The notes under the pieces were generated by a model that searched no databases, had not been told where the DNA came from, and saw nothing but the letters and a program-made list of their open reading frames with translations. A DNA stretch of 64,000 nt from Leptospira vanthielii serovar Holland str. Waz Holland = ATCC 700522. GTDB lineage: Bacteria > Spirochaetota > Leptospiria > Leptospirales > Leptospiraceae. The stretch is taken from the NCBI RefSeq assembly GCF_000332455.1, contig NZ_AOGY02000065.1, positions 62,001 through 126,000 on the forward strand, given 5' to 3'. The position numbers and the translations under genes are program-made. Positions 10,166 through 20,685 of the stretch are shown here, one piece after another; the first letter of the stretch is position 1, and each line of letters opens with the position of its first letter.

Positions 10166-11422
10166 ATGGTCGGTCGTTTTAGAACGACTGATCCAAATCC
10201 GATATTAGGTAGTAAGGAAACCCATACCCGCATGTCCCTCGACCCGACAAATGAAGAAAAGGAAATTCAGGATATTGTTCATGAACTTTCCCAGGACATC
10301 GAGAAGGACCGGTTGTTCGCAAAAAAACTTCGTAAGTTTGCGCTGGTTTCTGCCCTTTCTTTTGTTGGGATTACAGTAATTGTCCTTTGTGGGTATTTAC
10401 TCTATCTTAGTTTGAGTGTCACCAAACTCGAGTCAGAGGTAAAAGAAAAAGAAAAAAATCTTCGGGAACTCGAACAATCCCTTTTTTCTCTTATGTACCA
10501 AGAGCAACTTCGCGAGGAAAAAGCTTTACCGGGAGACAGTGAACCCGATACAGAACTTGCCAAACAAGTAGAAGAGAATGTTCAGTTCTTAAAAGAAGTG
10601 AGCCAAAATACAAAAGGGCGCAATGTCCTTCGTGGAAATGAAACACAGAAAGAAATTGCGCTTACCTTTGATTTGGCGACAGGGGAAGAACTTCCCGTAT
10701 TATACAATTATATCAAAGAACATAAAATCAAAGTGACTCTCTTTCTATCAAACGAGAGGCCTTCTGATATCAATGGTTCCTTCTTTATCCGTCAAAATTT
10801 AGAATATATAAAAAAAATGGCAAAAACAGGATCTGTAGAATTTGGAAACCATACCTGGTCCCATTTTAATTACCAACGATCGGTGACAGAAACTTCCTTA
10901 AAAAAACGAATGGTACTCGATTACCTTTCCAATTCGGTTCTCGATCTCCCTCGAATGGCAGAAGAGTTAAAACGAGTGGAAGATACCTTCCATTCTCTCA
11001 CCAAACAAGAATTAAAGAAATACTATCGTTTGCCGTATGGTGCCCTCAGCCAATTGATTTTAGATGCTCATGCTAGTCTTGGATATACGGACCACATCAT
11101 GTGGTCAAATAATTCTAAAGGGTCACTTGATCTCCCCGATTATATTAGTAAACAATTCCTCTATAAAAAAACATCAAAGGGAAAAAAAGAAGTGGTTCGT
11201 AATCCTCATTACAAAACGGGTGAGGAGACACTTACCTTTTTGGAAAATTGGGAAAAGGCAGATGCGAACGGAATGAACGGTGCCATCATTCTCATGCACT
11301 TAGGTGGTCCAAGAAAATTTGATAAATTGATTTATATCCTTCCCACATTCATTGAACGAATGAAAGAGAAAGGGTATAAATTTGTAACACTAACTGAAGT
11401 GTTAAATGATAAAAAGGATTAA
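10166..11422 (+). CDS. Membrane-anchored polysaccharide deacetylase (NodB) family protein with altered metal site
   Basis: NodB-fold proteins remove acetyl groups from peptidoglycan or polysaccharide outside the membrane. One transmembrane helix (ALVSALSFVGITVIVLCGYL) and a coiled coil precede the domain. NodB motif 1 reads ALTFDLATG, so the second aspartate of the canonical TFDD, a metal ligand, is leucine; motif 2 is intact (HTWSH), motif 3 is RLPYG and LMHLGG lies near the end. Activity is therefore uncertain. The ATG at 10166 abuts its GGGAG with no spacer; the in-frame ATG at 10232 (MSLDPTNEEK), with AAGGAAA about 12 nt upstream, may be the true start. Follows tyrS by 5 nt. Confidence 0.85.
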   Translation: MVGRFRTTDPNPILGSKETHTRMSLDPTNEEKEIQDIVHELSQDIEKDRLFAKKLRKFALVSALSFVGITVIVLCGYLLYLSLSVTKLESEVKEKEKNLRELEQSLFSLMYQEQLREEKALPGDSEPDTELAKQVEENVQFLKEVSQNTKGRNVLRGNETQKEIALTFDLATGEELPVLYNYIKEHKIKVTLFLSNERPSDINGSFFIRQNLEYIKKMAKTGSVEFGNHTWSHFNYQRSVTETSLKKRMVLDYLSNSVLDLPRMAEELKRVEDTFHSLTKQELKKYYRLPYGALSQLILDAHASLGYTDHIMWSNNSKGSLDLPDYISKQFLYKKTSKGKKEVVRNPHYKTGEETLTFLENWEKADANGMNGAIILMHLGGPRKFDKLIYILPTFIERMKEKGYKFVTLTEVLNDKKD

Positions 11423-11431
11423 TCCTTTTTT
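11411..11431. terminator. Palindromic bidirectional terminator candidate
   Basis: AAAAAGGATTAATCCTTTTT is a perfect 20-bp palindrome followed by another T, lying over the stop codon of the deacetylase-like gene and facing the convergent RND gene. A-run before and T-run after suit termination in both directions, although the stem is A/T rich. Confidence 0.5.
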
Positions 11432-11503
11432 GTTCTGTTTCGATTCCCCAATCACAGTTCCTAGTTTTGTTAGAAACCATTATTGGGATTCAATTCATTC
11501 TTC

Positions 11504-14500
11504 TTATACCAATCTCTTCTTTCTTGTATGGTATTTAGCGACCATCCAGTCTTTAAACGAATACAAGTTCAGGTAAAATACAGGCACCATGATGAGGGTG
11601 ATAAAGGTCGCAAACGCAAGTCCCCAACCAAAGGCCAAAGCCATGGGAACAAGGAAAGGGTCTTTTCCTCCTATTCCATAAGCTGTCGGAAGGAGGCCAA
11701 GAACTGTAGTCACTGTAGTTAGCATTACGGCTCTTAGGCGAATGCTTCCCGCTTCTACCAGGAGTTCAAAAGTGGATTTACTCGGATCTTCTATCCTGAG
11801 TTGGTTGGCACAATCCACAAGAACAATGGAGTCGTTGACTACCACCCCCGCAAGTCCGATGATTCCAAGGAAAGCAAGGAAGGAGAATGGTTGTCCATGG
11901 ATTAAAAAAGCAAAAATCACACCAATAACAGCAAAAGGAATGGCGCTCATCACAATGAGAGGTTGTGCCAAAGAACGGAATAGGGAAGCAAGGATCATAT
12001 AGATAATGAGAAGTCCCACAAGGAAGGCTCGGCCAAGAGATGCCATCGACTCTTCTGTATCTTTATTTTCCCCGGAGAAACGAACAGAATACCCAGGGTA
12101 TTTGGCGATAATCCCTTCGGTAAGTTTTTTGGCTTCTATATTGACTTGTCTAGAGGTAGAAACCGTTTCATCAATGTTAGACGTGACCGTTAATAACCGT
12201 TTCCCATCCAAATGGTTAATGGAAGCTCGCCCCGGCCTTCTATCGTGACTAGTAAGTCGTGAAACTGGGACTAGGTTCCCCGTTAGATTATTCACATACA
12301 CTTTGTTTAGGTGGGTGAGGGACGAACGGTATTCTTCAGGAAATCGAACCCTAACATCTACTTCCTCATCGGCCCTTTTGATTTTAGTGGAAACTGTTCC
12401 TTGAAGTGCGGTGTTGATAGCAAGAGATACTGATTGAACACTGACCCCAGCAAAAGAGGCCAGAGTTTCATCTACAGAAACGCGGATTTCATCTTTTCCT
12501 TCATTAAAATCATCTCCAATGTCTGTCACTCCCTTGATTTTTGCGAGCGCGGCCTTGAACTCGGCACCAATTTTTAGTAAGGTGGCAAAATCATCTCCTT
12601 TGATTTCGATCGCCACTGGTTTTCCCACAGGGGGACCACCTGCCAGTTTTTCAAATTCTAAGTTTACTAATTTTCCCTTCAAAGGAAGAAAATCTTTCGG
12701 AACATCCGCTACGGGAAGGACTTCCTCATTTTTTTTATCAATATTTTCTTTGGCTAACTTCTCTTCTAAAAGGAGGAGGGCTTTCTCATTTAACATAAAT
12801 TTGGTGTTTTGACGAACCACTTCAATGATTTTTTCTGTGGACCTTTCTCTATTGTCGTCGGGAGTTAAATACACCATTACTTGTGCATAGTTTTTCCCCC
12901 GTTTGGTGAATGGATCATTCGGATCTTTTTGGATGATCCCCACTCGGGAAATGTAGTTTTCTACTTCACCTTGGGGAAGTTTGGAAACTGCGTGTTCTAT
13001 TGCTCGAATGAAACGATCGGTTTCTTCTAATTTTAAACCAGTTTCTGCCGTAACTCTTACTTGGAAGGTTTCAATGGCACCGGGAAAAAGTTTGAATTTT
13101 CCGAATTTGATTTGGATGGCGAGAGAAAAAACAAAAAGACCCACAAGTAGGCCCACCATTTTCCATCGGTTCCTGAGTGCAAAACTTAGAAGGGGAAGGT
13201 AAGTTCTCTCTTTAAACTTCACAAACCAATGAGATTCTTCTTTGACTTCACCTTTCATGTCTGTGGCTTTACTCACATCATACAAGTGAGAAGGTAACAT
13301 AAAGAAGGCTTCAAATAGGGAACTACATAAAGATAAAATCACCACAAGCGGAATGGAGTGGATGAACTTACCAAAGATCCCTGTCATAAATAACATAGGA
13401 CCAAAGGCAGCAATGGTAGTGGTTACTGTGGCTGTGACGGGTGCGAGCACTTCGCTTGTCCCTCGCATGGCCGCTTCAAATGGTTCTTCTCCCATTTCCA
13501 AATGTCGGTATACGTTTTCACAAATGATGATGGCATCATCCACTAAAATCCCCACCACAATGATAAGACCCATCATGGAAATTAAATTCAAAGTCAGACC
13601 CATATAGTTCATGGCAACAAAGGTCATCGCAATGGAGATAGGAATTCCGAGAGCCGTCATAAGGGCCATACGCCAGCCGAGAAAAACAAATAAAGAAGCC
13701 GTTACGAGAAATAGTCCCGAGACTGCATTAGAAGTTAAAACTCCGAGGCGACGACGAATGTATTTAGATAAGTCATTGACAAAGGCATGTTTGACCGTGC
13801 CCCCTGAGGACTTTATAAACTCTTCTACTACAAGTTTGGAATCATCCACAACGGTAATGGCATCTGCCTTTTCCCGCTTAATTACCGTTAAAGCAATGGC
13901 GATGTCCCCATTGGATTTGTCCAAATAATCCGAGTCTTCAAAGCCTTCAGTGACTCGGGCGACATCACGAATTCGTACAGAACGACCTGCATCATTGGAC
14001 CGAACAAAAACATTTTCTATTTCTTCGGCAGTATCAAATTCACCAACAGTGCGGACAATGATCTCTCTTGTTTTTTCATTGATATTTCCTCCAGGGAAAT
14101 TGATGTTTCGAAGACGAAGGGCATTGATCACTTGGGTGGAGGAAAGAGAAAGGCTTCTTAATTTGTCGGGATCTAAGTCGACTTTCATTTCCCGTTCTCG
14201 CCATCCGCGTTTGGTGATCCTTGCCACCGTAGGTAGGTCTTTCAGTTTTTCTTCTAAAATTTTGGCTTTATCGCGTAGTTCTTTGGCACTTAACAAAGGT
14301 TTGCCGTCTTTGGTAACCGAAGACAAATGGATTTCAATAACGGGTTGTCTTGCTGTTGTGATTTCAGTGACAATCGGATCCTCAACCTCAGTTGGCATAT
14401 CTTGGATTCGGTCTATGGCCGATTTCAAATCATCGACTACTTTTTGCGTATTTTTTGTATTGGGATCAATAGTAACAATAATCCCTGAACGATTTTCCAA

Positions 14501-14758
14501 AGAGGCAGAGCGAAATTCTTTGATCCCGTCCACTTCTTTGATGGCATCTTCCAAAGGTTTGGTAACTAATTTTTCTACATCAGCAGGTGCCGCCCCTGGG
14601 TAAACCGTGGTCACACTCACAATATCAAAATTGATATTGGGGAAAGCTTCTCTGTTCATCGTGGCAGCTGTAAAACCACCCACAAGAAGAATGAGAAAGG
14701 TAAGAAGGTTTACGAATAAACTCTTTGAAAGAAAATATTGAACGATAGATGTGCCCAT
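11504..14758 (-). CDS. RND-family (AcrB-like) efflux permease
   Basis: Inner-membrane proton-driven exporter of 1084 residues, the usual size. It starts with the standard first helix ([20 protein letters not shown]), carries two large periplasmic loops, and TM4 has the proton-relay aspartates in [14 protein letters not shown]. The second half repeats the pattern ([16 protein letters not shown]). No membrane-fusion adaptor or TolC-like outer-membrane gene is next to it; the upstream gene is def, 24 nt away. Substrate cannot be told from sequence. It most resembles the multidrug/HAE1-like branch rather than the heavy-metal CusA branch, by eye only. Confidence 0.93.
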   Translation of the reverse strand: MGTSIVQYFLSKSLFVNLLTFLILLVGGFTAATMNREAFPNINFDIVSVTTVYPGAAPADVEKLVTKPLEDAIKEVDGIKEFRSASLENRSGIIVTIDPNTKNTQKVVDDLKSAIDRIQDMPTEVEDPIVTEITTARQPVIEIHLSSVTKDGKPLLSAKELRDKAKILEEKLKDLPTVARITKRGWREREMKVDLDPDKLRSLSLSSTQVINALRLRNINFPGGNINEKTREIIVRTVGEFDTAEEIENVFVRSNDAGRSVRIRDVARVTEGFEDSDYLDKSNGDIAIALTVIKREKADAITVVDDSKLVVEEFIKSSGGTVKHAFVNDLSKYIRRRLGVLTSNAVSGLFLVTASLFVFLGWRMALMTALGIPISIAMTFVAMNYMGLTLNLISMMGLIIVVGILVDDAIIICENVYRHLEMGEEPFEAAMRGTSEVLAPVTATVTTTIAAFGPMLFMTGIFGKFIHSIPLVVILSLCSSLFEAFFMLPSHLYDVSKATDMKGEVKEESHWFVKFKERTYLPLLSFALRNRWKMVGLLVGLFVFSLAIQIKFGKFKLFPGAIETFQVRVTAETGLKLEETDRFIRAIEHAVSKLPQGEVENYISRVGIIQKDPNDPFTKRGKNYAQVMVYLTPDDNRERSTEKIIEVVRQNTKFMLNEKALLLLEEKLAKENIDKKNEEVLPVADVPKDFLPLKGKLVNLEFEKLAGGPPVGKPVAIEIKGDDFATLLKIGAEFKAALAKIKGVTDIGDDFNEGKDEIRVSVDETLASFAGVSVQSVSLAINTALQGTVSTKIKRADEEVDVRVRFPEEYRSSLTHLNKVYVNNLTGNLVPVSRLTSHDRRPGRASINHLDGKRLLTVTSNIDETVSTSRQVNIEAKKLTEGIIAKYPGYSVRFSGENKDTEESMASLGRAFLVGLLIIYMILASLFRSLAQPLIVMSAIPFAVIGVIFAFLIHGQPFSFLAFLGIIGLAGVVVNDSIVLVDCANQLRIEDPSKSTFELLVEAGSIRLRAVMLTTVTTVLGLLPTAYGIGGKDPFLVPMALAFGWGLAFATFITLIMVPVFYLNLYSFKDWMVAKYHTRKKRLV

Positions 14759-14782
14759 ACAACTCCTTTTGGAGAAAAAAAA

Positions 14783-15322
14783 TTAATCTAACAACTTACC
14801 GGCAGTATCAATGTCTTCGTTATACCCGAATAACTTTGTACTTTTGAGCCTATCCACATAAAGAACACCAAAGAGATGATCGCACTCATGTTGTAATACG
14901 ATGGCACGATAACCAGTAATCACTTCTTCATGTTCCACAAAATTTTCATCCCGCCATTTCATTCGAATTTTATCGGGTCTTTCCACATAACCGCGCATAC
15001 CGGGAACCGAAAGGCAACCTTCCCAGAATCCTTCTCCGGCTGCAGAAAGCGGTGTAATCTCTGGGTTCAGGATGATTTGGTTCGGAACTTCTGGGGTTCC
15101 TGGGTATCTTTCGTTGTCATCGTCTTGGCCAACAACAACTAGTTTTTTGAGCACACCAATTTGGGGGGCAGCAAGGCCTACACCTTCAGCGTGACGCATG
15201 GTTTCAAACATATCTCGAATCAGTTTTTTGAAATCCTTGGTTTGGATTTCGGATTCAGTTACGTCTTCGCTCGTTTGACGGAGTAAGGGATTGCCAATCT
15301 TGAGGATTTTTCTAACAGCCAT
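14783..15322 (-). CDS. def: Peptide deformylase
   Basis: Removes the formyl group from nascent N-terminal methionine. All three family motifs are present in the 179-residue protein: GVGLAAPQ (47-54), EGCLS (101-105, metal-binding cysteine) and HECDH (145-149, two metal-binding histidines and the catalytic glutamate). Transcribed leftward between tRNA-Ala and the RND permease gene. Confidence 0.97.
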   Translation of the reverse strand: MAVRKILKIGNPLLRQTSEDVTESEIQTKDFKKLIRDMFETMRHAEGVGLAAPQIGVLKKLVVVGQDDDNERYPGTPEVPNQIILNPEITPLSAAGEGFWEGCLSVPGMRGYVERPDKIRMKWRDENFVEHEEVITGYRAIVLQHECDHLFGVLYVDRLKSTKLFGYNEDIDTAGKLLD

Positions 15323-15343
15323 AATCTAATATGGAATAGATTG

Positions 15344-15369
15344 AAAAAGGTCACTGATTGATCAAGTGA
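15344..15369 (-). terminator. Candidate terminator of tRNA-Ala
   Basis: On the minus strand TCACT pairs with AGTGA across a 9-nt loop and is followed by CCTTTTT. It lies between tRNA-Ala and def. The stem is short (5 bp). Confidence 0.4.
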
Positions 15370-15436
15370 TCTCCACTCCAAATGAAAAAGAATTTGACAG
15401 GGGAGGCTTTGAACTGTGAAATTCCGGGAGGGATTT

Positions 15437-15509
<73 letters not shown>

Positions 15510-15584
15510 TTGTGCTAATCCAAGGTGAGAGACCGCGTTTGTCTGTCAACAGAATCCTAAAATGGCTAAGGAACCAGAGATGTT

Positions 15585-15896
15585 ATGGGACAAGATACAG
15601 TAGAAGAACTGACTAAAAAACTGAAAATCCAATCGGATATCATCAGAGGCTATGAAAAAGTTCTTAGACTCAACGAACAAGAATTAGCAAACGCCGATGA
15701 GATCATTCGGATGTATGAACAAATTATCGATTATTCACGAGTGGAACTGAGGGAAGCCAAAGAAACTGTGCAAGCAAGTTCGATGGTATCTAACTTAAGT
15801 CGGGACGAACTCATGTCTGCTTTCGACAAAATTAAGTCATTAGAAGATGCAAATCGAAAACTAAGAGAAGAATCACTAAAATTTAACAACGATTAA
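15585..15896 (+). CDS. Small coiled-coil protein
   Basis: A 103-residue protein, almost entirely charged heptad-like helix (for example ELTKKLKIQSDIIRGYEKV and IKSLEDANRKLREE). No signal peptide, no enzyme motif, and I recognise no family. It ends 4 nt before the TTG start of the SpoIIE-type phosphatase gene, so the two are probably one operon and the coiled coil may interact with or oligomerise with that protein; this is inference from position alone. Confidence 0.8.
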   Translation: MGQDTVEELTKKLKIQSDIIRGYEKVLRLNEQELANADEIIRMYEQIIDYSRVELREAKETVQASSMVSNLSRDELMSAFDKIKSLEDANRKLREESLKFNND

Positions 15897-15900
15897 AACA

Positions 15901-18648
15901 TTGAAACCCAGCTTTCTTCCGCCAATCATTCGAAAAAACGACGAAGGCGGATTTTACCTTTCATCTTCTTCCGAATTGGATGACTTGTACCATTTTATTC
16001 TTGGTCAAGCAAAACGACTCGTTTCGGCAAAATCAGCAGCTTTTTATTTTCGAAATGAAAGAGGGAACCTGAGTCGTTTTGGTTTAGTCGGCGACAAATC
16101 CAGCGCCGGTTTGGTTGCCAAACATGTTTTCAAAACTCGCAAGAGTATCCTTATCAAAAAAGGCTCTCACTTAAAGGATACCGATGGTCCTGTTGCTGAG
16201 TCATATATCGCCTGTTACGTGGGAGATGAAATTGGGGATTTGGCTCTCGGAGTACTCGTTCTCGAGGGGATCAAACACTTCCAAAATTTTTCCGAACAAG
16301 ATTTAGACTTAATTAATTATTTTAGTGCTAACTTAAACGCCTTATTTAAAGACACAGTTCTCTCGGAAGCAGAACCACAATTTTTCAATTCCCTCACCAC
16401 TTCCATTCTGTTACTCATCGACAATGCCAATATCCACAACAATAATAACAGACTTCAGTATTTTTTAGAGGAAATCATTCGAGTTGCGGTTCTAATCAAT
16501 ACCAGTGTCGATTTAGAACGTGTTCTCGTTATGGTAATGGAATCGGCAAAATCAGTTTTCCGAACGGAAGCAAGTTCCTTGCTTTTGTTAGATGATAAAA
16601 AGGAATATCTAATTTTCCATACGGTAACTGGCGAAAAACGTGAAGAAGTGGCTAAAATCAAGGTTCCTGTGGGCCAAGGGATTGCAGGAACGGTTGCTGT
16701 CACCAAACAACCCATGATCATTAATGATGCCCAAAATGACAATCGGGTCTTTCGGGATGTAGACAAAGCTTCCAATTTCATTACAAGAAATATTCTCGCA
16801 AGTCCTCTTATTGTGGGGGACGAAGTGATTGGTGTGATTGAAGCCATCAACACCATTGACAGAAATAATTTTAGCCAAGATGATATTGATACCTTTTTGT
16901 CCTTTTCTAGTGCTTGTGCGGTAGCCATCCAAAAAACTCGCCTGCTCGATAATCTAAATGAAACGAACTTAGAACTCAAACAAAAACTAAGTACTTTGGA
17001 ATCTATTTTTGATTTGGGCCAAGCAGTCCTTGAATCCCATGATGAACTTGGCCTGATGTCAAAAACATTGAGTATTCTCACCAAAGAGTTGTCATGCGAA
17101 GATGCTGGTATGGTCATCATTGAAGAAAAAAACAAAAACCGTATTCAGGTTTACGCAAGACAACTCGGGATTGTTCGGGAGTCATTTTTTCCTATGCCAG
17201 AAAGTCGGCTTTTCCTAAGCCTAATGGAGTCGGGAAATCCCAGAATGGCTGTCGTTTCGCCACAACTGGAAGAATCCTTTTTAGAATTAGAAGCTTATAC
17301 CTTAAAGAAAAATTTTTTAATTTTGCCGATTGCCCCTCGGGGTGGAAATTTAAGAGCAGCGCTTTATGTCAGTGGTAAACAATCCGCACATTCCTTTAAT
17401 GAAACAGACCTTCGGATGTTAAAAACTTTGTCTTCGCCACTTGCAAAGGCTTATGAAAACTTAAGACTGAACCAAGAAATCATCACGAAAAAATCGATTG
17501 AAAAAGAAATCGAGATCACAAGAAAAATCCAGAACAATATTCTTCCGAACTCACTCATCCAGTCTCCTCTATTTGATTTGGGTGTGATGTCTGTTGCCGC
17601 CAAAGAGGTGTCAGGTGATTTTTATGATTTCCATTCTTTTGGTGAGGACCAGTTTTCTTTTTTAGTGGCAGACGTTTCGGGAAAAAGTTTACCTGCGGCC
17701 ATTTTTATGGCGATGTCAAGTTCCATCATTCGCACTTTATCAAGGACCACAGACCTTTCACCTTCAGAACTTCTTTTTCGTGCCAACCAACTGATTTACG
17801 AAGATTCCCAATCAGGAATGTTTGTGACTCTTTTTCTAGTGAACTACCAAAGACGGACAAGGACTTTGAAATTTGCCTCCGCTGGTCACAACGACCAAAT
17901 TTGGATTCGTAAAGATGGAAGTTTTGAACTTCTTAAAGGGAAGGGGGCACCACTGGGTGTGGTTCCGCAAACCAACTACCAAGGGGGAGAAATTCAAATA
18001 GAACCGGGAGATATTTTGGTCTTTTATACGGACGGGGCCATTGAAGAAAAAAATCCTGACGAAGAGGAGTATGGCCTCGACAGGTTTATCGATTTTATCA
18101 TCGAAAGAAGGAATGAATCTTCCCAGAAAATCGTAGAAGATGTATATGACGATATCCGAAAGTTTTCACTTTCTGAGGAACAGTACGATGACTTTACGGT
18201 AATGATCCTAAAATTCGCGGAAGTGACGACTTTCGAAATTTCGAAAGTATTCCCGGCCCATCCCGATGAAATTCCCAAACTTCGAGATTTTATTTCTGAA
18301 CATTTAGAAAACAAAATCACAAAACCCTTTGCCTTTGATGATGTTCTTATATCTTTGGATGAAGCAGCGACCAATATTGTGATGCACAGTTACAAGGACA
18401 CCGCACTAGCGAAACCTAGTTTCGAATGTCGGCTAGAATTGATTGGAGACAATCTTAAGATTGTACTCATTGACGAGGGGAAACCCTTTGACAGAAAAAA
18501 AGTTCCTAAACCTTCCGTAGAAGCCAATGTAAAAGGGGAACGGAAGGGAGGATTTGGCGTTTATCTTATGGAGACTCTGATGGACAAAGTGTCCTATGAC
18601 TTCAACGGGAAACAAAACATAACCTATTTGGAGAAATCGATCGTATGA
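15901..18648 (+). CDS. GAF-domain SpoIIE/RsbU phosphatase fused to an anti-sigma-type ATPase domain
   Basis: A 915-residue cytoplasmic regulator. By eye: a GAF-like domain (about 10-160), a second GAF (about 195-350; RTEASSLLLLDD, VPVGQGIAGTVA), a third (about 370-530), a PP2C/SpoIIE phosphatase (about 545-760; VSGDFYDF, VADVSGKSLPAAIF, YTDGAIEE) and a C-terminal HATPase_c domain (about 775-915; SLDEAATNIVMHSY, GGFGVYLM) of the RsbW/SpoIIAB type. Phosphatase and antagonist-binding kinase are thus in one chain. The TTG at 15901 is the only plausible start downstream of an in-frame stop at 15877, but no good Shine-Dalgarno precedes it. Overlaps the STAS gene by 4 nt, which strongly suggests a partner pair. 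Confidence 0.92.
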   Translation: MKPSFLPPIIRKNDEGGFYLSSSSELDDLYHFILGQAKRLVSAKSAAFYFRNERGNLSRFGLVGDKSSAGLVAKHVFKTRKSILIKKGSHLKDTDGPVAESYIACYVGDEIGDLALGVLVLEGIKHFQNFSEQDLDLINYFSANLNALFKDTVLSEAEPQFFNSLTTSILLLIDNANIHNNNNRLQYFLEEIIRVAVLINTSVDLERVLVMVMESAKSVFRTEASSLLLLDDKKEYLIFHTVTGEKREEVAKIKVPVGQGIAGTVAVTKQPMIINDAQNDNRVFRDVDKASNFITRNILASPLIVGDEVIGVIEAINTIDRNNFSQDDIDTFLSFSSACAVAIQKTRLLDNLNETNLELKQKLSTLESIFDLGQAVLESHDELGLMSKTLSILTKELSCEDAGMVIIEEKNKNRIQVYARQLGIVRESFFPMPESRLFLSLMESGNPRMAVVSPQLEESFLELEAYTLKKNFLILPIAPRGGNLRAALYVSGKQSAHSFNETDLRMLKTLSSPLAKAYENLRLNQEIITKKSIEKEIEITRKIQNNILPNSLIQSPLFDLGVMSVAAKEVSGDFYDFHSFGEDQFSFLVADVSGKSLPAAIFMAMSSSIIRTLSRTTDLSPSELLFRANQLIYEDSQSGMFVTLFLVNYQRRTRTLKFASAGHNDQIWIRKDGSFELLKGKGAPLGVVPQTNYQGGEIQIEPGDILVFYTDGAIEEKNPDEEEYGLDRFIDFIIERRNESSQKIVEDVYDDIRKFSLSEEQYDDFTVMILKFAEVTTFEISKVFPAHPDEIPKLRDFISEHLENKITKPFAFDDVLISLDEAATNIVMHSYKDTALAKPSFECRLELIGDNLKIVLIDEGKPFDRKKVPKPSVEANVKGERKGGFGVYLMETLMDKVSYDFNGKQNITYLEKSIV

Positions 18649-18986
18649 ATGAAGACAAAATTGGAATCCATTCGGAAGCCGTTGGTGATAAGATGGTTGT
18701 ACATGTCCAAGGCAATTTGGATGTTCACAATACACATAAAATAGAAAAGGATTTGATGACCTTAGTTAGTGCTGCAGGTAAACCGGTCATTTTCAATTTG
18801 AGTGATGTTCCTTTTATATCCTCTGCAGGCCTTCGATTGCTTGTCACAACACTACGTCATTGCCAGGAACAAAAAATAAGCATTTCTATCTGTGGCCTTC
18901 AACCGGCGGTAGAGAAAGTATTCGATATCATTGGAATGCAGCAGCTATTTACAATTTATCCTGATTTGAGCTCTGCTCTGAAGTAA
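18645..18986 (+). CDS. STAS-domain anti-sigma factor antagonist
   Basis: A 113-residue single STAS domain protein of the SpoIIAA/RsbV type. The phosphorylatable serine lies in [17 protein letters not shown] (about residues 58-74). ATGA overlap with the preceding phosphatase/ATPase gene means the two are translationally coupled. The expected cycle is phosphorylation by the ATPase domain and dephosphorylation by the SpoIIE domain of that same neighbour. No sigma factor gene is adjacent, so the final target is unknown. Confidence 0.93.
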   Translation: MNEDKIGIHSEAVGDKMVVHVQGNLDVHNTHKIEKDLMTLVSAAGKPVIFNLSDVPFISSAGLRLLVTTLRHCQEQKISISICGLQPAVEKVFDIIGMQQLFTIYPDLSSALK

Positions 18987-19033
18987 AAATCACTTTTCTA
19001 AGTGGTCCTAAACAAAACATTGGAAAAAAACTT

Positions 19034-20680
19034 ATGGAAACCAAGCAGTATTCCCTAAACAACCCGTTCAAAGAAACCAAGGCTCCGGAAACTCAAACCG
19101 GAATTTATGATGATGCTCTCAAATTAGGAAAGGAACTCATTGAGAAACCTATCCTTGGAGGCGGAGAAGATAGAATCCGCGTCCAACACTCCAAAAACCG
19201 TATGACGGTTTGGGAGAGAATCAAAGTCCTTACAGATGAAGAACCTAATATCACGTACCAAAACTGGGGACCCAATTTAGATGGGGCTTCCATTGTTACC
19301 GGAATTTTAAATATCAAAGGACGAGATGTCGCCGTTTACGGACATGACTTCACACTTCGTGCGGGTTCTATGGATGCAACGAACGGAAGTAAACTGGCTC
19401 GCCTCATCCAGATGGCAGGAACCCATGGGATTCCTTTGATTGGAATGAACGACTCGGCAGGTGCTTATGTTCCTGCGGGAGTGGGTGGACTTGACGGATA
19501 TTCGGAAGCATTTACCGCACTCAGAAAGATCAGTGGTGTGGTTCCTTCCGTCATGTTAATGTTTGGTTTTAACGCAGGGGGGGGAGCTTACCTTCCGCGC
19601 CAAGGATCTTTTATGATCCAGAGTGATGGAACCTTCTTTGGTCTGACAGGCCCTGGTGTAGTCAAGTCGGTTCTCGGTGAGGACATCTCTGCCGAGGATT
19701 TAGGTGGACCCAAAGTTCATGGACAATCCGGTGTGGTTGACCTTGTCACAGGTGATGAACTCGGATCTCTCAGAACAGCCATTCGCCTTCTTTCTTATTT
19801 GCCGGACAATAATCATAGTTTTGCGCCGTTTTATCCTACTTCAGATCCTGTAGACAGATTCATTTACGAAGAAGACATTCTTTTTAGAAAAACATTCAAT
19901 TCGCCTACAGGGATGAACACCCCGTTTGATATCACTTTGTATTTACAACAAATCTGTGACCATGGCGAGTTCTTTGAATTACAACCACAAAGAGCAAGAA
20001 ATATAGTCACCGCCTTTGGTCGAATAGGTGGTCATGTTGTGGGTTTTCTTGCCAATAACTCTGCTGTTTCTTCTGGTCAGATTGATATTGGTGCTTCACG
20101 TAAAGGAACTCGTTTCGTTAGATTTTGTAACTTGTACAATATCCCTATGGTTTTCATTGAAGATACAACGGGTTTTTTACCAGGTCGCGACCAAGAGCAT
20201 AATGGGATTGTTCTAGAGGGTAGAAAACTTCTCGATTCCATCATTGATCTTCGCACTCCAAGACTCACTCTTATCATCCGTAACGCGTTTGGTGGAGCTT
20301 ATGCAACATTTAACTCTTATTTTACGGGTGCGTCCATGGTGTTTGCACTTCCTACAGCAAGGATTGCGGTCATGGGTCCTGCCGGAAAAGAGTATGTTTA
20401 CAAAGACGAAATCACCGGAGTCCAAAAAGAATTTTTGGCCAATGTAAAAAAAGGGATGAGTGAAAAGGAAGCCGCTTCCGTTCGTGATACAAAACTTTTT
20501 GAAATAGGCCAAAGATACGAAAAAGAACTGATGAATCCAAAAGAGGCACTTTCTCTTGGTTCTGTTTCTTCTATCATTTTGCCAGGATACACAAGAAATG
20601 TGTTATCTAAAAACTTGAGTTTCCTGATGTCCAAATACAAACCGGCAGAAATGTCCGGTCCTCAAAGGGAGTTTGAGTAA
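19034..20680 (+). CDS. Acyl-CoA carboxylase, carboxyltransferase subunit
   Basis: Transfers carboxyl from carboxybiotin to an acyl-CoA (acetyl-, propionyl- or methylcrotonyl-CoA). The 548-residue length and the two crotonase-like halves fit the PccB/AccD family: [16 protein letters not shown] and [13 protein letters not shown] in the N half, [15 protein letters not shown] and [14 protein letters not shown] in the C half. The next gene, 5 nt downstream, encodes the biotin carboxylase plus biotin carrier, so the pair forms a complete enzyme. Substrate cannot be decided from sequence; I leave the symbol blank. Confidence 0.93.
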   Translation: METKQYSLNNPFKETKAPETQTGIYDDALKLGKELIEKPILGGGEDRIRVQHSKNRMTVWERIKVLTDEEPNITYQNWGPNLDGASIVTGILNIKGRDVAVYGHDFTLRAGSMDATNGSKLARLIQMAGTHGIPLIGMNDSAGAYVPAGVGGLDGYSEAFTALRKISGVVPSVMLMFGFNAGGGAYLPRQGSFMIQSDGTFFGLTGPGVVKSVLGEDISAEDLGGPKVHGQSGVVDLVTGDELGSLRTAIRLLSYLPDNNHSFAPFYPTSDPVDRFIYEEDILFRKTFNSPTGMNTPFDITLYLQQICDHGEFFELQPQRARNIVTAFGRIGGHVVGFLANNSAVSSGQIDIGASRKGTRFVRFCNLYNIPMVFIEDTTGFLPGRDQEHNGIVLEGRKLLDSIIDLRTPRLTLIIRNAFGGAYATFNSYFTGASMVFALPTARIAVMGPAGKEYVYKDEITGVQKEFLANVKKGMSEKEAASVRDTKLFEIGQRYEKELMNPKEALSLGSVSSIILPGYTRNVLSKNLSFLMSKYKPAEMSGPQREFE

Positions 20681-20685
20681 TTTCC

